A DNA stretch of 25,014 nt from Dehalococcoidia bacterium UBA1123 (GCA_002313895.1 DCAW01000007.1:1-25014), one strand, 5' to 3'; positions 7,796-15,757 are shown, numbered from the stretch's first letter. The notes: a model not told the origin generated them from the letters alone. Translations and numbers: made by a program.

Positions 7796-8698
7796 TTAGC
7801 CCAGAACGTGCCGAATAACCGCCATACGGACGAACAGCGCGTTCTCCGCCTGCCTGTAAAAAGCCAATCTGGAGTCTTGCGTCTCTATCGAAAAGTCGCC
7901 GCTACGCTGCATCGGGTCCATCACAATGCAATCGTCCTTGAGTCGAGACATGAACTCGTCGTCAATCTTGAGGTGGCCTGAACCCCGAGACCTCAATAAC
8001 TGAGCGTGCGCGACGGTTCTCGGCCCGTTGAGGTAGATCGCATCCGCCTCAGACAGCGAGTCGATGTCTCGATGCTCCTGCACCGTCACGCCGTTTTCCA
8101 CACAATGGCTGATAACCTCTTCAGGCACCTGGCCGCTGAAAGGGACCAGCATCAACTTGATGTCATTGAACATCGCCAACCCCTTCAACAATGCGCTGAC
8201 ATTTCGATGTTCCAAGCGTCCCACGACCGCGATGGTCTTGCCATCCACGCCGCCGAGTTCGTGGTGTATCGTGTAAAGATCAGCCAGCGCCTGCGTCGGA
8301 TGATCGTCTGGACTGCCGCCGTTGACCACAGGCATCGCTTCCGCCGACGCGGCCCGCTCGACGACCCCGGAATCTCCTGACCTCAAAACCACAAGATTTA
8401 TGTGCAAACTCGCCAGAATATTGATGATGTTGTCGATGTAATTCGGCGCATGCACAGGGAAGAACTGCGAAGCGTCCTCAGTATGGAAAGCTTGACCGTC
8501 CATCAGTCCAGCCGCCTGTTCAAAGGAAGTTCTGGTGAGAAAACTCGGCTCATAGAAAAGGCAATACAGCGACCGCCCTTTCATGGCAGGTTCGAAATCA
8601 GACTGAATCCGAATCTTATCGCAAAGCGAAAACACCTCGCCCTCAACCCAGTCGCGGTCGAGTTTTGTGGTGTCAATCAAATGCCGGTGTTTCGCCAT
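7796..8698 (-). CDS. Aspartate/ornithine carbamoyltransferase family protein with altered carbamoyl-phosphate site
   Basis: A 300-residue member of the ATCase/OTCase fold, close to PyrB in length. Conserved features are EPSFLTRTSFE at 50-60 (phosphate loop), Arg106, HPTQALADLYTI at 133-144 (His133 binds carbamoyl phosphate in the family) and the second-domain start TIAVVGRLEHRNVSAL at about 155-170. In E. coli PyrB the loop is S52-T53-R54-T55-R56. Here Ser52, Thr55 and Arg56 remain, but 53-54 are Phe-Leu, removing the catalytic Arg54. The 80s loop (S..KGE, Lys84) is replaced by DASQFFPVHAPNY. True PyrB activity is therefore doubtful. GGAGAA precedes the ATG. No other pyrimidine genes are nearby. 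The gene lies 102 nt downstream of a hydrolase in the same orientation, so it may belong to the catabolic group. Confidence 0.8.
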   Translation of the reverse strand: MAKHRHLIDTTKLDRDWVEGEVFSLCDKIRIQSDFEPAMKGRSLYCLFYEPSFLTRTSFEQAAGLMDGQAFHTEDASQFFPVHAPNYIDNIINILASLHINLVVLRSGDSGVVERAASAEAMPVVNGGSPDDHPTQALADLYTIHHELGGVDGKTIAVVGRLEHRNVSALLKGLAMFNDIKLMLVPFSGQVPEEVISHCVENGVTVQEHRDIDSLSEADAIYLNGPRTVAHAQLLRSRGSGHLKIDDEFMSRLKDDCIVMDPMQRSGDFSIETQDSRLAFYRQAENALFVRMAVIRHVLG

Positions 8699-8800
8699 TC
8701 AGTTCTCCAACAGCAGCGATTTAACCAAAGGCTGCCAATTTCGGTTGTCAGCCTCGATTAGTTATCCTTGAGGCTCAACTGCGCTATCCAAATTTCTTAA

Positions 8801-9589
8801 TCATCCCAGGAAATCAGACACAACCCTCGCGAACTCCTCCGGCTGCTCCAAGATAAACAGGTGTCCGGCATCCTTCATGACGTGGACACTGGAGTTGGCG
8901 ATCTCAGACGCCAGCACATCGCCATGGGCCGAAGGCACGATCTTGTCGTTGTCTCCGACGACAATAAGAGTCTCATTCCTGATCCGTCCAGCGCGCCTGC
9001 GAAGCCCTTTCTCTGGTATCGGCCACAGAAATTTGGCCACCGCGCTTAGAGACTGCACCCGCTCGATAATTTGAAGCCCCAACTCCTCGTCAGAGTCGGT
9101 GTCAGGCAAAACAGACCTGGCGATCTCGGAGTCCGGCTCGGCGAACAGGATGCTGCGAGACTCGATGTGGGGTGTCGTGTTGTAGTCGACGCCAGGGTTA
9201 TCGTCCAGCCAGAGACCTGCAGGCGCGGCCAGCACGAGTTTTCCGGTGGTGTGAGTGCAGATCGCCGACATCTCAGCAGCCACCATAGCCCCAGAATACT
9301 GCCCCACGATGTTCGGCTTGTCCAAGCCTAGAGCGTCCAACAAGTCCTGATGATACAAGACCAATCCGAGAAGATCGTCAATCTCGTTGATTCCCTCAGC
9401 ATCCAGGAATCCTGGGTGCAATGGAGCATAAACAGTGTATTGTTCTGCGAGCGTGTCCAGAAACGACGGCCAGCCTTTGTACCCAAACGCTCCGTGGAGA
9501 TACACTAGCGGATCGCCGCTCCCCGCCTTCTGGACCGACGTGCTGATGGGGCCGACCTGAACGGTCACCATTTCCTGTGTAGTAGTCAT
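8801..9589 (-). CDS. Alpha/beta hydrolase-fold protein lacking the usual serine nucleophile
   Basis: A 262-residue single-domain alpha/beta hydrolase with LHGAFG (oxyanion loop) at 31-36, VVGDNDKIVPSAH (acid Asp213 or Asp215) at about 210-222, and DAGHLFILEQP with His243 near the C-terminus. The nucleophile elbow normally reads G-x-S-x-G-G. Here it is IVGQYSGAMVAAEM, so Tyr98 occupies the serine position and Ser99 is one residue late. The fold and the Asp/His partners are intact, so this is a variant, not a broken gene. The start ATG lies 9 nt after the stop of the LLM monooxygenase gene, whose TAG overlaps the GAGG ribosome-binding site, so the two are translationally linked. A role beside the monooxygenase (binding, cofactorless chemistry or unusual hydrolysis) is inference. 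Confidence 0.82.
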   Translation of the reverse strand: MTTTQEMVTVQVGPISTSVQKAGSGDPLVYLHGAFGYKGWPSFLDTLAEQYTVYAPLHPGFLDAEGINEIDDLLGLVLYHQDLLDALGLDKPNIVGQYSGAMVAAEMSAICTHTTGKLVLAAPAGLWLDDNPGVDYNTTPHIESRSILFAEPDSEIARSVLPDTDSDEELGLQIIERVQSLSAVAKFLWPIPEKGLRRRAGRIRNETLIVVGDNDKIVPSAHGDVLASEIANSSVHVMKDAGHLFILEQPEEFARVVSDFLG

Positions 9590-9598
9590 GCCTTGCCT

Positions 9599-10843
9599 CT
9601 AATCTGCTGCGATGACGCGGGTTTCGTCTGGGGCTGCGCGCTCGGCTTGGGGAAGAGCCTGCGGCCACCAGTGATCCTCGTACTCGTCCCACATATCTTG
9701 AAGGTGCGGGGCGACTTCAGTCGCGAACATCTCTGTGTTCTTCATCGTCAGGTCACGAGGCATGGAGCCGATCTGCAAAAGTGTCATAAGATGCCCGACC
9801 CGCAGGCCTTCGGCGGCTTTGCGAAGGTTTTCTACAACCGTCTCTGGGCTTCCTGCGATAATGTAGCCTTGCTCGATATAGTCCTCCCATGTCAGCCGCT
9901 GGCGGAACCGACTGGCAGCGGCCCCGACCTGTGCTAAGGCTCCAGACTTAATCGTCCGAATAGTCCGATAACCAGGGGCCTCAGCGAAGCCTTCGTAAAC
10001 GTGGAGGCACTTTTTGTAGAAGTAATCCACATGCTCTTCATACAACTCTTTCGCTTTTTCGTCGGTCTCAGCTACGCACACCAACTGGAGGAAACCAGCC
10101 CGGTATGGGTTGTCATCGACACCCAACTCCTCCATCTTCTTCCAAAATCCGTTCATAACGTCGATGCCGCGTTTATAGCCGAAGTAGCTCAAGTAGCAGT
10201 AGACGTAGTTCTTCTCCGCAGTCCACTCCCACGTCTCCACGCTCCCGCCGCCCGGAATCCAGACCGGCGGATGCGGCTGTTGGAGGGGACGAGGCCAAAT
10301 ATTCACGTACCTGACTTGATTGTGCTTGCCGTTGAAGGCAAATGGCTCCGGCTCGGTCCACGCCTTCATGACCAAATCGTGGGCCTCGTAGTATTTTTCA
10401 CGGAGGGTCGCTGGATTGACCCCATAGGCGTAGTTGGTGTCCATCGACGTTCCAACAGGGAAGCCTGCCACCAACCTGCCCCCGCTGATACAGTCGAGCA
10501 TAGCGAACTCTTCGGCCACTCGGATGGGCGGATTGTAAAGCGCCAAGCTGTTGCCCAAAACAATTATCGCCGCGTTACTGGTTCGTCGCGTGAGAGTTGC
10601 CGCAGTGATGTTGGGAGAAGGCATGATGCCATAGGCGTTATTGTGATGCTCATTCACGCAGATGCCATCGAAGCCCACTTCGTCGGCAAATTCAAGCTCG
10701 TCGAGGTACTCATTGTAAAGCTCGTTGGCTTTGATCGGGTCAAACAGCTTGCTGGGCACGTCAACCCAAACTGACCGATACTTCTCCTCAAAGTCCTCTG
10801 GCAAGTACCTATAAGGCATCAGATGGAACCAACAGAATTTCAT
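9599..10843 (-). CDS. LLM-class flavin-dependent monooxygenase (bacterial luciferase-like)
   Basis: A 414-residue TIM-barrel flavoprotein of the luciferase-like monooxygenase superfamily, which uses FMNH2 or F420H2 to oxidise small organic substrates. Typical segments: MKFCWFHLMPYRYLP at the start, EVGFDGICVNEHHNNAYG at about 55-72 (the family EHH motif), PPIRVAEEFAMLDCISGGRL followed by GFPVGTSMDTNYAYG at about 105-140, and WIPGGGSVETWEW at about 194-206. The start ATG is preceded by GGGAGAG. It is upstream of the alpha/beta hydrolase (9-nt gap) and downstream of the acyl-CoA synthetase (79-nt gap), all on the minus strand. Expanded LLM paralogues are a known trait of SAR202 Chloroflexota. 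The substrate cannot be inferred. An electron-supplying reductase is not encoded here. Confidence 0.92.
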   Translation of the reverse strand: MKFCWFHLMPYRYLPEDFEEKYRSVWVDVPSKLFDPIKANELYNEYLDELEFADEVGFDGICVNEHHNNAYGIMPSPNITAATLTRRTSNAAIIVLGNSLALYNPPIRVAEEFAMLDCISGGRLVAGFPVGTSMDTNYAYGVNPATLREKYYEAHDLVMKAWTEPEPFAFNGKHNQVRYVNIWPRPLQQPHPPVWIPGGGSVETWEWTAEKNYVYCYLSYFGYKRGIDVMNGFWKKMEELGVDDNPYRAGFLQLVCVAETDEKAKELYEEHVDYFYKKCLHVYEGFAEAPGYRTIRTIKSGALAQVGAAASRFRQRLTWEDYIEQGYIIAGSPETVVENLRKAAEGLRVGHLMTLLQIGSMPRDLTMKNTEMFATEVAPHLQDMWDEYEDHWWPQALPQAERAAPDETRVIAAD

Positions 10844-10866
10844 TTTTCTCTCCCTCGATTTGGCTG

Positions 10867-10892
10867 TCAGCGATCAGCAGTCAGCTTTCAGG
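10867..10892. repeat. Heptad tandem repeat TCAGCnn, about 3.5 copies
   Basis: TCAGCGA, TCAGCAG, TCAGCTT and TCAGG follow one another without gaps in the 79-nt spacer between the acyl-CoA synthetase and LLM genes. Similar short TCAGC-based intergenic repeats occur in many bacterial genomes. No function is evident. Confidence 0.6.
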
Positions 10893-10922
10893 ATATACCT
10901 GGTTAGTGCCGGTAATTTGCGA

Positions 10923-12677
10923 CTAATCCTCTTCCAACCCACTAATATCACCCTCCGGAAGGCCGAGCTCGCGAGCCTTTAACAAGCGGCGCATGATCTT
11001 GCCGCTTCGAGTCTTCGGCAGACTGGGAATGAAGTCGATCTCCCTAGGGGCAACACCGGTGGAGAGTTTCTCGCGAACGAAGCGCATGATCTCATTGCGA
11101 AGCTGAGTGCTCTCCTCGTAGCCATCATTCAGGGCCACGAACGCCTTCACAACCTCCATCGCTATCGGGTCAGGCTTGCCTATGACGCCGGCCTCAGCGA
11201 CGGCGGGATGCTCGATAAGCGCGCTCTCCACCTCGAATGGGCCAACAAGATGTCCCGCGGTGTTAATCACATCGTCAGAGCGTCCCACGAACCAGAAGTA
11301 GCCTTCTTCGTCCACGCGGGCGTTGTCGCCGGTCATATACCAGCCGCCCTTGAATCGCGAATTATACATCGATGAATTGTTCCAATACCCGTGGAACATG
11401 GACGGCCAGTTGGGTCGAACCACAAGGTTCCCATCCACGCCGGCCGGAACCTGTTCAAAATTGTCGTCCACTATGCCAAGCTCGACGCCTGGGATGGGCT
11501 TCCCCATCGAGCCGGGCTTGATAGCCATCGAGGCGTAGTTGGCGCACATTATCGCGCCGGTCTCCGTCTGCCACCAGTTGTCGTGGAAAGGCATGCCGAT
11601 AGCGCTCTCGCCCCACACGACCGCTTCGGGGTTTAGAGGCTCGCCCACGCTGGCGGTGAATCGCAGGGTAGAGAGGTCATACCTCTTTGGCACGTCGTCT
11701 CCCGCCTTCATTAGCATCCGAATGGCCGTCGGCGCGGTGTACCAGACTGTGACCTTGTGCTTTTGAATCTGCTCATACCAGGCGCTAGCCCGGAAGCCGC
11801 CTTCGTAGATAAGCTGTGTCACCCCGTTAGTCCACGGCGCCATCATGCCGTAGGACGTTCCCGTCACCCATCCCGGATCTGCCGTGCACCAGTAAATGTC
11901 GTCCTCGTGCAGGTCCAGCGCCCACTTGCCGGTGGCGTACTGTTGAACAGCCGCCTGATGGCGGTGGACCGCCCCCTTCGGCTTGCCCGTCGTCCCAGAG
12001 GTGTAATGCATAATGGAATAGTCATACTGGCTGGTATTGACGATGGAGAATTCTGATGGAGCCTTGCCCATCTCCGCGTAATAATCCAGGTCCTGCGTGT
12101 CGATGGGAGCAGGGTCGCGTCCGTCCTTATTGACAATGATAATATGTTGAAGATCGAAAAGTTCAGGGATTATCCCAGCGATTTTGCGACGCAGATCAGG
12201 CTGAGTGACCAGCACTTTCGCGCCGCTGTCTATCATCCGGTCTTTCACCGGATCAGGGCCAAAGGCCGAGAACAGCGGCCCGGCGATAGCGCCAGCCTTG
12301 AGAATGCCGAAAAATGCGAAATACAGTTCCGGCAGTCGGTCCATAAACAAAAATACCCTATCTCCGGTTTCGATCCCTAGGCTCTTGAGCACGTTGGCGA
12401 ACTTGTCCGTCTCCTCCTTCATCTGTCCGAAGGTGTAGTCTTCCCGTTCGCCGTTCTTGCCCTCCCAGATGAGGGCGATTTTGTCCCGTTTGGAACCGTT
12501 GGCGTGGCGATCGATGGCCTCGTGGGCCTTGTTCAGGCCTCCCCCCGGGAGCCAGTCCAACTCTGAGTACAAATCCTGCCAATCGAACTCTCGCACATTA
12601 TCACGATCCAGGTTCGGCGTGACGTCGAACTTGTCTATCGCCGGCTTTTCGATTGTTTTGAATGTCGAAGCAGTCAT
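10923..12677 (-). CDS. Acetyl-CoA synthetase-like AMP-forming acyl-CoA ligase
   Basis: A 584-residue ANL-superfamily enzyme that activates acetate or another short acid to acyl-CoA through an acyl-adenylate. The ATG at 12677 is chosen because GGAGAA lies 4 nt upstream; an in-frame ATG at 12755 would add 26 unrelated residues. Motifs in this numbering: LDWLPGGGLNKAHEAIDRH (Acs-type N-terminus) near 40-58, YTSGTTGKPKG (phosphate loop) at 225-235, DNWWQTETG (acyl pocket and adenine motif, with the Trp typical of small acyl chains) at 366-374, TGD at 449-451, GRSDDVINTAGHLVGPFEVE at 465-484, and KTRSGKIMRR with the catalytic, acetylatable Lys560. The full length and WWQTE motif favour acetyl/propionyl-CoA synthetase of the AcsA type. 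It is divergent from the enoyl-CoA hydratase operon. Confidence 0.92.
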   Translation of the reverse strand: MTASTFKTIEKPAIDKFDVTPNLDRDNVREFDWQDLYSELDWLPGGGLNKAHEAIDRHANGSKRDKIALIWEGKNGEREDYTFGQMKEETDKFANVLKSLGIETGDRVFLFMDRLPELYFAFFGILKAGAIAGPLFSAFGPDPVKDRMIDSGAKVLVTQPDLRRKIAGIIPELFDLQHIIIVNKDGRDPAPIDTQDLDYYAEMGKAPSEFSIVNTSQYDYSIMHYTSGTTGKPKGAVHRHQAAVQQYATGKWALDLHEDDIYWCTADPGWVTGTSYGMMAPWTNGVTQLIYEGGFRASAWYEQIQKHKVTVWYTAPTAIRMLMKAGDDVPKRYDLSTLRFTASVGEPLNPEAVVWGESAIGMPFHDNWWQTETGAIMCANYASMAIKPGSMGKPIPGVELGIVDDNFEQVPAGVDGNLVVRPNWPSMFHGYWNNSSMYNSRFKGGWYMTGDNARVDEEGYFWFVGRSDDVINTAGHLVGPFEVESALIEHPAVAEAGVIGKPDPIAMEVVKAFVALNDGYEESTQLRNEIMRFVREKLSTGVAPREIDFIPSLPKTRSGKIMRRLLKARELGLPEGDISGLEED

Positions 12678-12849
12678 GGCATTCTCCGGTGTTTTTGGAT
12701 TTCGCCCTCGAGAACGGCACAGGGCTTTGGGCGATGCGTCAGTCTTCAAGGTCAAAGACTTCTACCCAGCCTGGCTCGTTTTTCCTGTCCCGCAAATCGG
12801 CAATAGTATACACCCATGCCCGTCAGTCAGCACTAGGCGACAAGATTTT

Positions 12850-12866
12850 GAGTTGAGCGTCAACTC
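12850..12866. promoter_or_regulatory. Perfect inverted repeat, candidate operator in divergent promoter region
   Basis: GAGTTGA-GCG-TCAACTC forms two perfect 7-nt arms around a 3-nt centre. It sits 34 nt upstream of the -35 box at 12901, between the divergent acyl-CoA synthetase and enoyl-CoA hydratase/CoA-transferase transcripts. That location and the compact symmetry are typical for a dimeric repressor or activator site (TetR, GntR or similar). No regulator gene is adjacent. A chance repeat is possible. Confidence 0.4.
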
Positions 12867-12900
12867 ACAGCCGCAAGGGGTCACACACAATGAAAAAATC

Positions 12901-12929
12901 TTGACCCTCCCAGCGTGCGTTCATATAAT
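12901..12929 (+). promoter_or_regulatory. Near-consensus sigma70 promoter of the hydratase-CoA transferase operon
   Basis: TTGACC at 12901-12906 and TATAAT at 12924-12929 are separated by 17 nt, which is 5/6 plus 6/6 consensus matches. The predicted start site is near 12936, giving a leader of about 27 nt with AGGAG ahead of the TTG start codon at 12963. It is the best promoter in the window and suggests strong or repressor-controlled transcription. Confidence 0.85.
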
Positions 12930-12962
12930 GGCGCCACCCAACGCTAGAGCAGGAGCGAGCAA

Positions 12963-13727
12963 TTGAGCTACGAGCTATTACTCCTTGTACGACAGGACAA
13001 TGTAGGCATAATTCAACTCAACCGGCCAGAGGTTCTCAACGCGCTGAGTCAGCAACTATACAGCGAAATCGACGCCGCCGTGACCGAGCTTGAAGACGAC
13101 GACAGCGTTCACGCCATTATATTCACCGGATCGGGCGAGCGAGCATTCTCCGCCGGAGCCGACATCCACGAGATGGCGCGAAATGCCGAATCCGACGATT
13201 CGTCGCCTCCCGACCCACGAAGAGCCGACTTCGCATGGCACATAGCCGCATGCACAAAGCCGACGATCGGCGCGATGAACGGCCTCGCCTACGGAGGCGG
13301 AGCCGTGCTGGCATCCAGCATGGACATCCGAGTGGGATGCGAACGTTCAAGATTCCGTTTCCTAGCCGCCCAATATGGCCGCGTGAACTCAACATGGAGC
13401 CTGCCTATGCAAGTTGGCTGGCCGATGGCGAAAGAACTCCTGCTGACTGCTCGCGTGGTCGGGGCGGAAGAATCGCTCCGGATTGGACTGCTCAACCACT
13501 TGGTTCCAGCCGAGGAATTGATGGACAAGGCGATGGAACTAGCCAACCTCATCGCGGCCAACGATCCGCGCATGGTTCAGGGCATCAAAGAACTGCTAAT
13601 GGACGATGTCGGTGAACCCTGGCAACAGATGTATAAGGGCGAACAAACGGCGCAGGCAGGCAAGCTATCGCCCACGCCGGTGCTGGAAGGATTCAAGCCA
13701 TTCCTGGATAGAAAGGGGCGCAAGTAG
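12963..13727 (+). CDS. Enoyl-CoA hydratase/isomerase (crotonase) family protein
   Basis: A 254-residue crotonase-fold protein. The start is TTG 12963, 7 nt after AGGAG. It has the N-terminal strand pair, AFSAGADIHEM at 61-71 (first oxyanion-hole loop), NGLAYGGGAVLASSMD at 106-121 (second oxyanion loop) and GLLNHLVPAEEL near 174-185. Both glutamates used by classical enoyl-CoA hydratase are missing: the Glu in NG.A.GGG.E is Val115, and the Glu of the PE..LG segment is Ala135 (FRFLAAQYGRVNSTWSLP). It can still stabilise a CoA-thioester enolate, but the reaction is likely not simple hydration. Two nt separate it from the CaiB-type CoA transferase, so both probably process one CoA intermediate. 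Confidence 0.88.
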   Translation: MSYELLLLVRQDNVGIIQLNRPEVLNALSQQLYSEIDAAVTELEDDDSVHAIIFTGSGERAFSAGADIHEMARNAESDDSSPPDPRRADFAWHIAACTKPTIGAMNGLAYGGGAVLASSMDIRVGCERSRFRFLAAQYGRVNSTWSLPMQVGWPMAKELLLTARVVGAEESLRIGLLNHLVPAEELMDKAMELANLIAANDPRMVQGIKELLMDDVGEPWQQMYKGEQTAQAGKLSPTPVLEGFKPFLDRKGRK

Positions 13728-13729
13728 AC

Positions 13730-14944
13730 ATGACCGAACAGAACACGCCGTTGGCCGGACTGAGAGTATTGGACCTGGGAAGGTATCAGGCAGGCCCTCG
13801 TTGCGCCCTGATGTTCGCCCGTATGGGCGCAGAAGTTATCAAGGTAGAGGCGCTGAATGGAGATGAGAGCCGTCGCAACGGCCCGACCGTTCGAGGCCAG
13901 AGTGCTTACTGGGTGCAGTACAACTCCGGTAAAAAGAGCCTCGCCATAAACCTCAGAACCGACGAGGGCAAGGAAGTGCTGAGAGACCTTGTGAAGGTCT
14001 CTGACATATTCCTTCAGAACTTCAGGCCCGGCACCATCGACATCATGGGCTTCGGCTACGATGTGCTGAAAGAACTGAACCCCAAGATCATCATGATCAA
14101 CGTGTCGGCATACGGCCAGACAGGGTCGATGAAAGACCAGGTTGGCTTCGACCCTATAGGGCAAGCGATGGGCGGCCTCATGTCGTTGACGGGAGCGCCG
14201 GATGACGCTCCTATGCGGACCGCGTTCCCCCTGATCGACAGAATCACCTCTCTCCACGCCACCATCGGCGCTCTGGCTGCTCTGCGAGAGCGTGACATCT
14301 CCGGCGAGGGCCAGACCATCGACGTTTGTCTTGCCGACACCGGATTCACTACCAACGAGATTCCCATTTCCGCATATCTGGGTTCCGGCCACGTGGTCCA
14401 GCGCGAGGGCAACGGGAAAGGCCTCGGCGGAACCTATCAGACCAAAGACGGCTGGATAATCATTGCCGCCAACAACGACGCTATGTGGGGCAGGATGTGC
14501 GAAGCCGTGAACAAGCCCGAATGGCTAGAAGACACCCGATTCTCCACACGGGCCGACCGGCAGGCCAACAACGACGCGTTGGAAGACGAACTTACGGAGT
14601 GGTTCTCCGAACGGAACACCCGTGACGCCGCAAAACATCTGTCTGCCCACAGCGTTCCTTGCGCGCCCGTTAACACCGTCGAGCAGGCGGCCAAAGAACC
14701 CCTCTTGCAAGAACGAGAGATGATGATGGAAATCCCCGACCCGGTCGCAGGCACGATGTGGGTGACTGGCAAGTCCATCAAATTCGGCAGGACTCCAATG
14801 GTCGTGAACCCAACGCCGTTGATAGGCGAACACACGAGGGAGCTTTTGTCCGACGTTCTGGGATACGACGACGAAAAGATCGGCTCCCTCGAGGACTCTC
14901 AGGTGATCAAGACCACCGAATCCACGCCCGCGGCAGCTGACTAG
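13730..14944 (+). CDS. Family III CoA transferase (CaiB/BaiF)
   Basis: A 404-residue CoA transferase of the CaiB/BaiF family, which moves CoA between organic acids through an aspartyl-CoA thioester. Seen: LAGLRVLDLGRYQAGPRCAL at the start, RMGAEVIKVEAL at 31-42, YNSGKKSLAINL at 64-75, QNFRPGTIDIMGFGYD at about 96-111, then GFDPIGQAMGGLMS, placing the nucleophilic aspartate at Asp141. The C-terminal lobe has PVNTVEQAAKEP and GEHTRELL. The ATG is 2 nt after the crotonase stop, so they are one operon; the SDR follows 54 nt later. The donor and acceptor acids are unknown. With the divergent acyl-CoA synthetase, the locus has two ways to form acyl-CoA. Confidence 0.93.
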   Translation: MTEQNTPLAGLRVLDLGRYQAGPRCALMFARMGAEVIKVEALNGDESRRNGPTVRGQSAYWVQYNSGKKSLAINLRTDEGKEVLRDLVKVSDIFLQNFRPGTIDIMGFGYDVLKELNPKIIMINVSAYGQTGSMKDQVGFDPIGQAMGGLMSLTGAPDDAPMRTAFPLIDRITSLHATIGALAALRERDISGEGQTIDVCLADTGFTTNEIPISAYLGSGHVVQREGNGKGLGGTYQTKDGWIIIAANNDAMWGRMCEAVNKPEWLEDTRFSTRADRQANNDALEDELTEWFSERNTRDAAKHLSAHSVPCAPVNTVEQAAKEPLLQEREMMMEIPDPVAGTMWVTGKSIKFGRTPMVVNPTPLIGEHTRELLSDVLGYDDEKIGSLEDSQVIKTTESTPAAAD

Positions 14945-14998
14945 CTATTCAGGACTCCCAGCGATTGACTGGCTCGACGCAAGAAAGGCATATGAAAT

Positions 14999-15757
14999 AT
15001 GGCTGACGCTCGAAGCTTGGAAGGGCGAGTAGCACTCGTCACAGGTTCAGGTCGAAACATTGGCCGCGCAACCATTCTCGAACTGGCCTCAAGAGGGGCC
15101 GACGTCGTAACCAATGCCAGAACAAATCGAGAAGAGGCGGAGTCTGTTGCTCAGGAGGCCCGCGATCTCGGCGTGCGCGCCGCCGCGACCGTGGCCGACG
15201 TGGCTGATCAGGCACAGGTGAACGCAATGGTGTCCGCGGCCCTGAACGAATTCGGGCGCGTGGATATCCTCGTCAACAACGCAGGACTCCGAGACGTCAA
15301 ATCCTTCACCGATATGACGTTGGAAGACTGGCGATACGTCAACGGCGTTAACATGGACGGGCCTTTCTTTTGCAGCAAAGCCGTAGTCCCCGGAATGATC
15401 GAACGCGGTTGGGGTCGAATAATCAACGTGTCCGGCCTCAACGCCTTTAAAGGGCGGTCAGATTGGGCGCACGTATGTGCCGGCAAGATGGGCGCGCTGG
15501 GAATGACACGCGCTCTGTCCGTCGAACTTGCGCCGTCGGGCATCAACGTGAACCACATAGTCCCCGGAGCGTACGACACATCTCGCTCCCCGACCCAGGA
15601 ACGTTTCGAACAACCCCAAAGAGTTGTAGGCATCCCGGTGGGCCGCCTCGGCCTCCCAGAAGAATTAGCCAAAGCATGCGCGTTCCTGGCTTCAGATGAG
15701 GCCAGCTTCATCACCGGGCAAACCATCCACGTAAACGGCGGCGCATTCGCCGGGTAA
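14999..15757 (+). CDS. SDR-family oxidoreductase with non-canonical active site
   Basis: A 252-residue short-chain dehydrogenase/reductase of the FabG-like classical type. The cofactor motif VTGSGRNIGRA is at 14-24 and NARTNRE at 39-45 suggests NADP preference. NNAG is at 93-96, and the C-terminal FLASDEASFITGQTIHVNGG at 229-248 is standard. The catalytic stretch is altered: where the family has S...YxxxK, this protein reads NVSGLNAFKGRSDWAHVCAGK. Lys163 is present, but the Tyr position (159) is Val and the Ser position (146) is Gly, with Ser145 next to it. Either His158 or another residue takes over, or the protein is not a simple dehydrogenase. It is the third gene of the hydratase-CoA transferase operon. 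Confidence 0.88.
   Translation: MADARSLEGRVALVTGSGRNIGRATILELASRGADVVTNARTNREEAESVAQEARDLGVRAAATVADVADQAQVNAMVSAALNEFGRVDILVNNAGLRDVKSFTDMTLEDWRYVNGVNMDGPFFCSKAVVPGMIERGWGRIINVSGLNAFKGRSDWAHVCAGKMGALGMTRALSVELAPSGINVNHIVPGAYDTSRSPTQERFEQPQRVVGIPVGRLGLPEELAKACAFLASDEASFITGQTIHVNGGAFAG

Noticed and set aside
12678..12755. Upstream ATG giving a 26-residue longer acyl-CoA synthetase
   Set aside because: The extra residues resemble no family sequence, and GGAGAA is well placed for the ATG at 12677.
13577..14392. Long minus-strand frame opposite the CoA transferase
   Set aside because: It is a shadow of the plus-strand operon; the plus frame contains all CaiB motifs.
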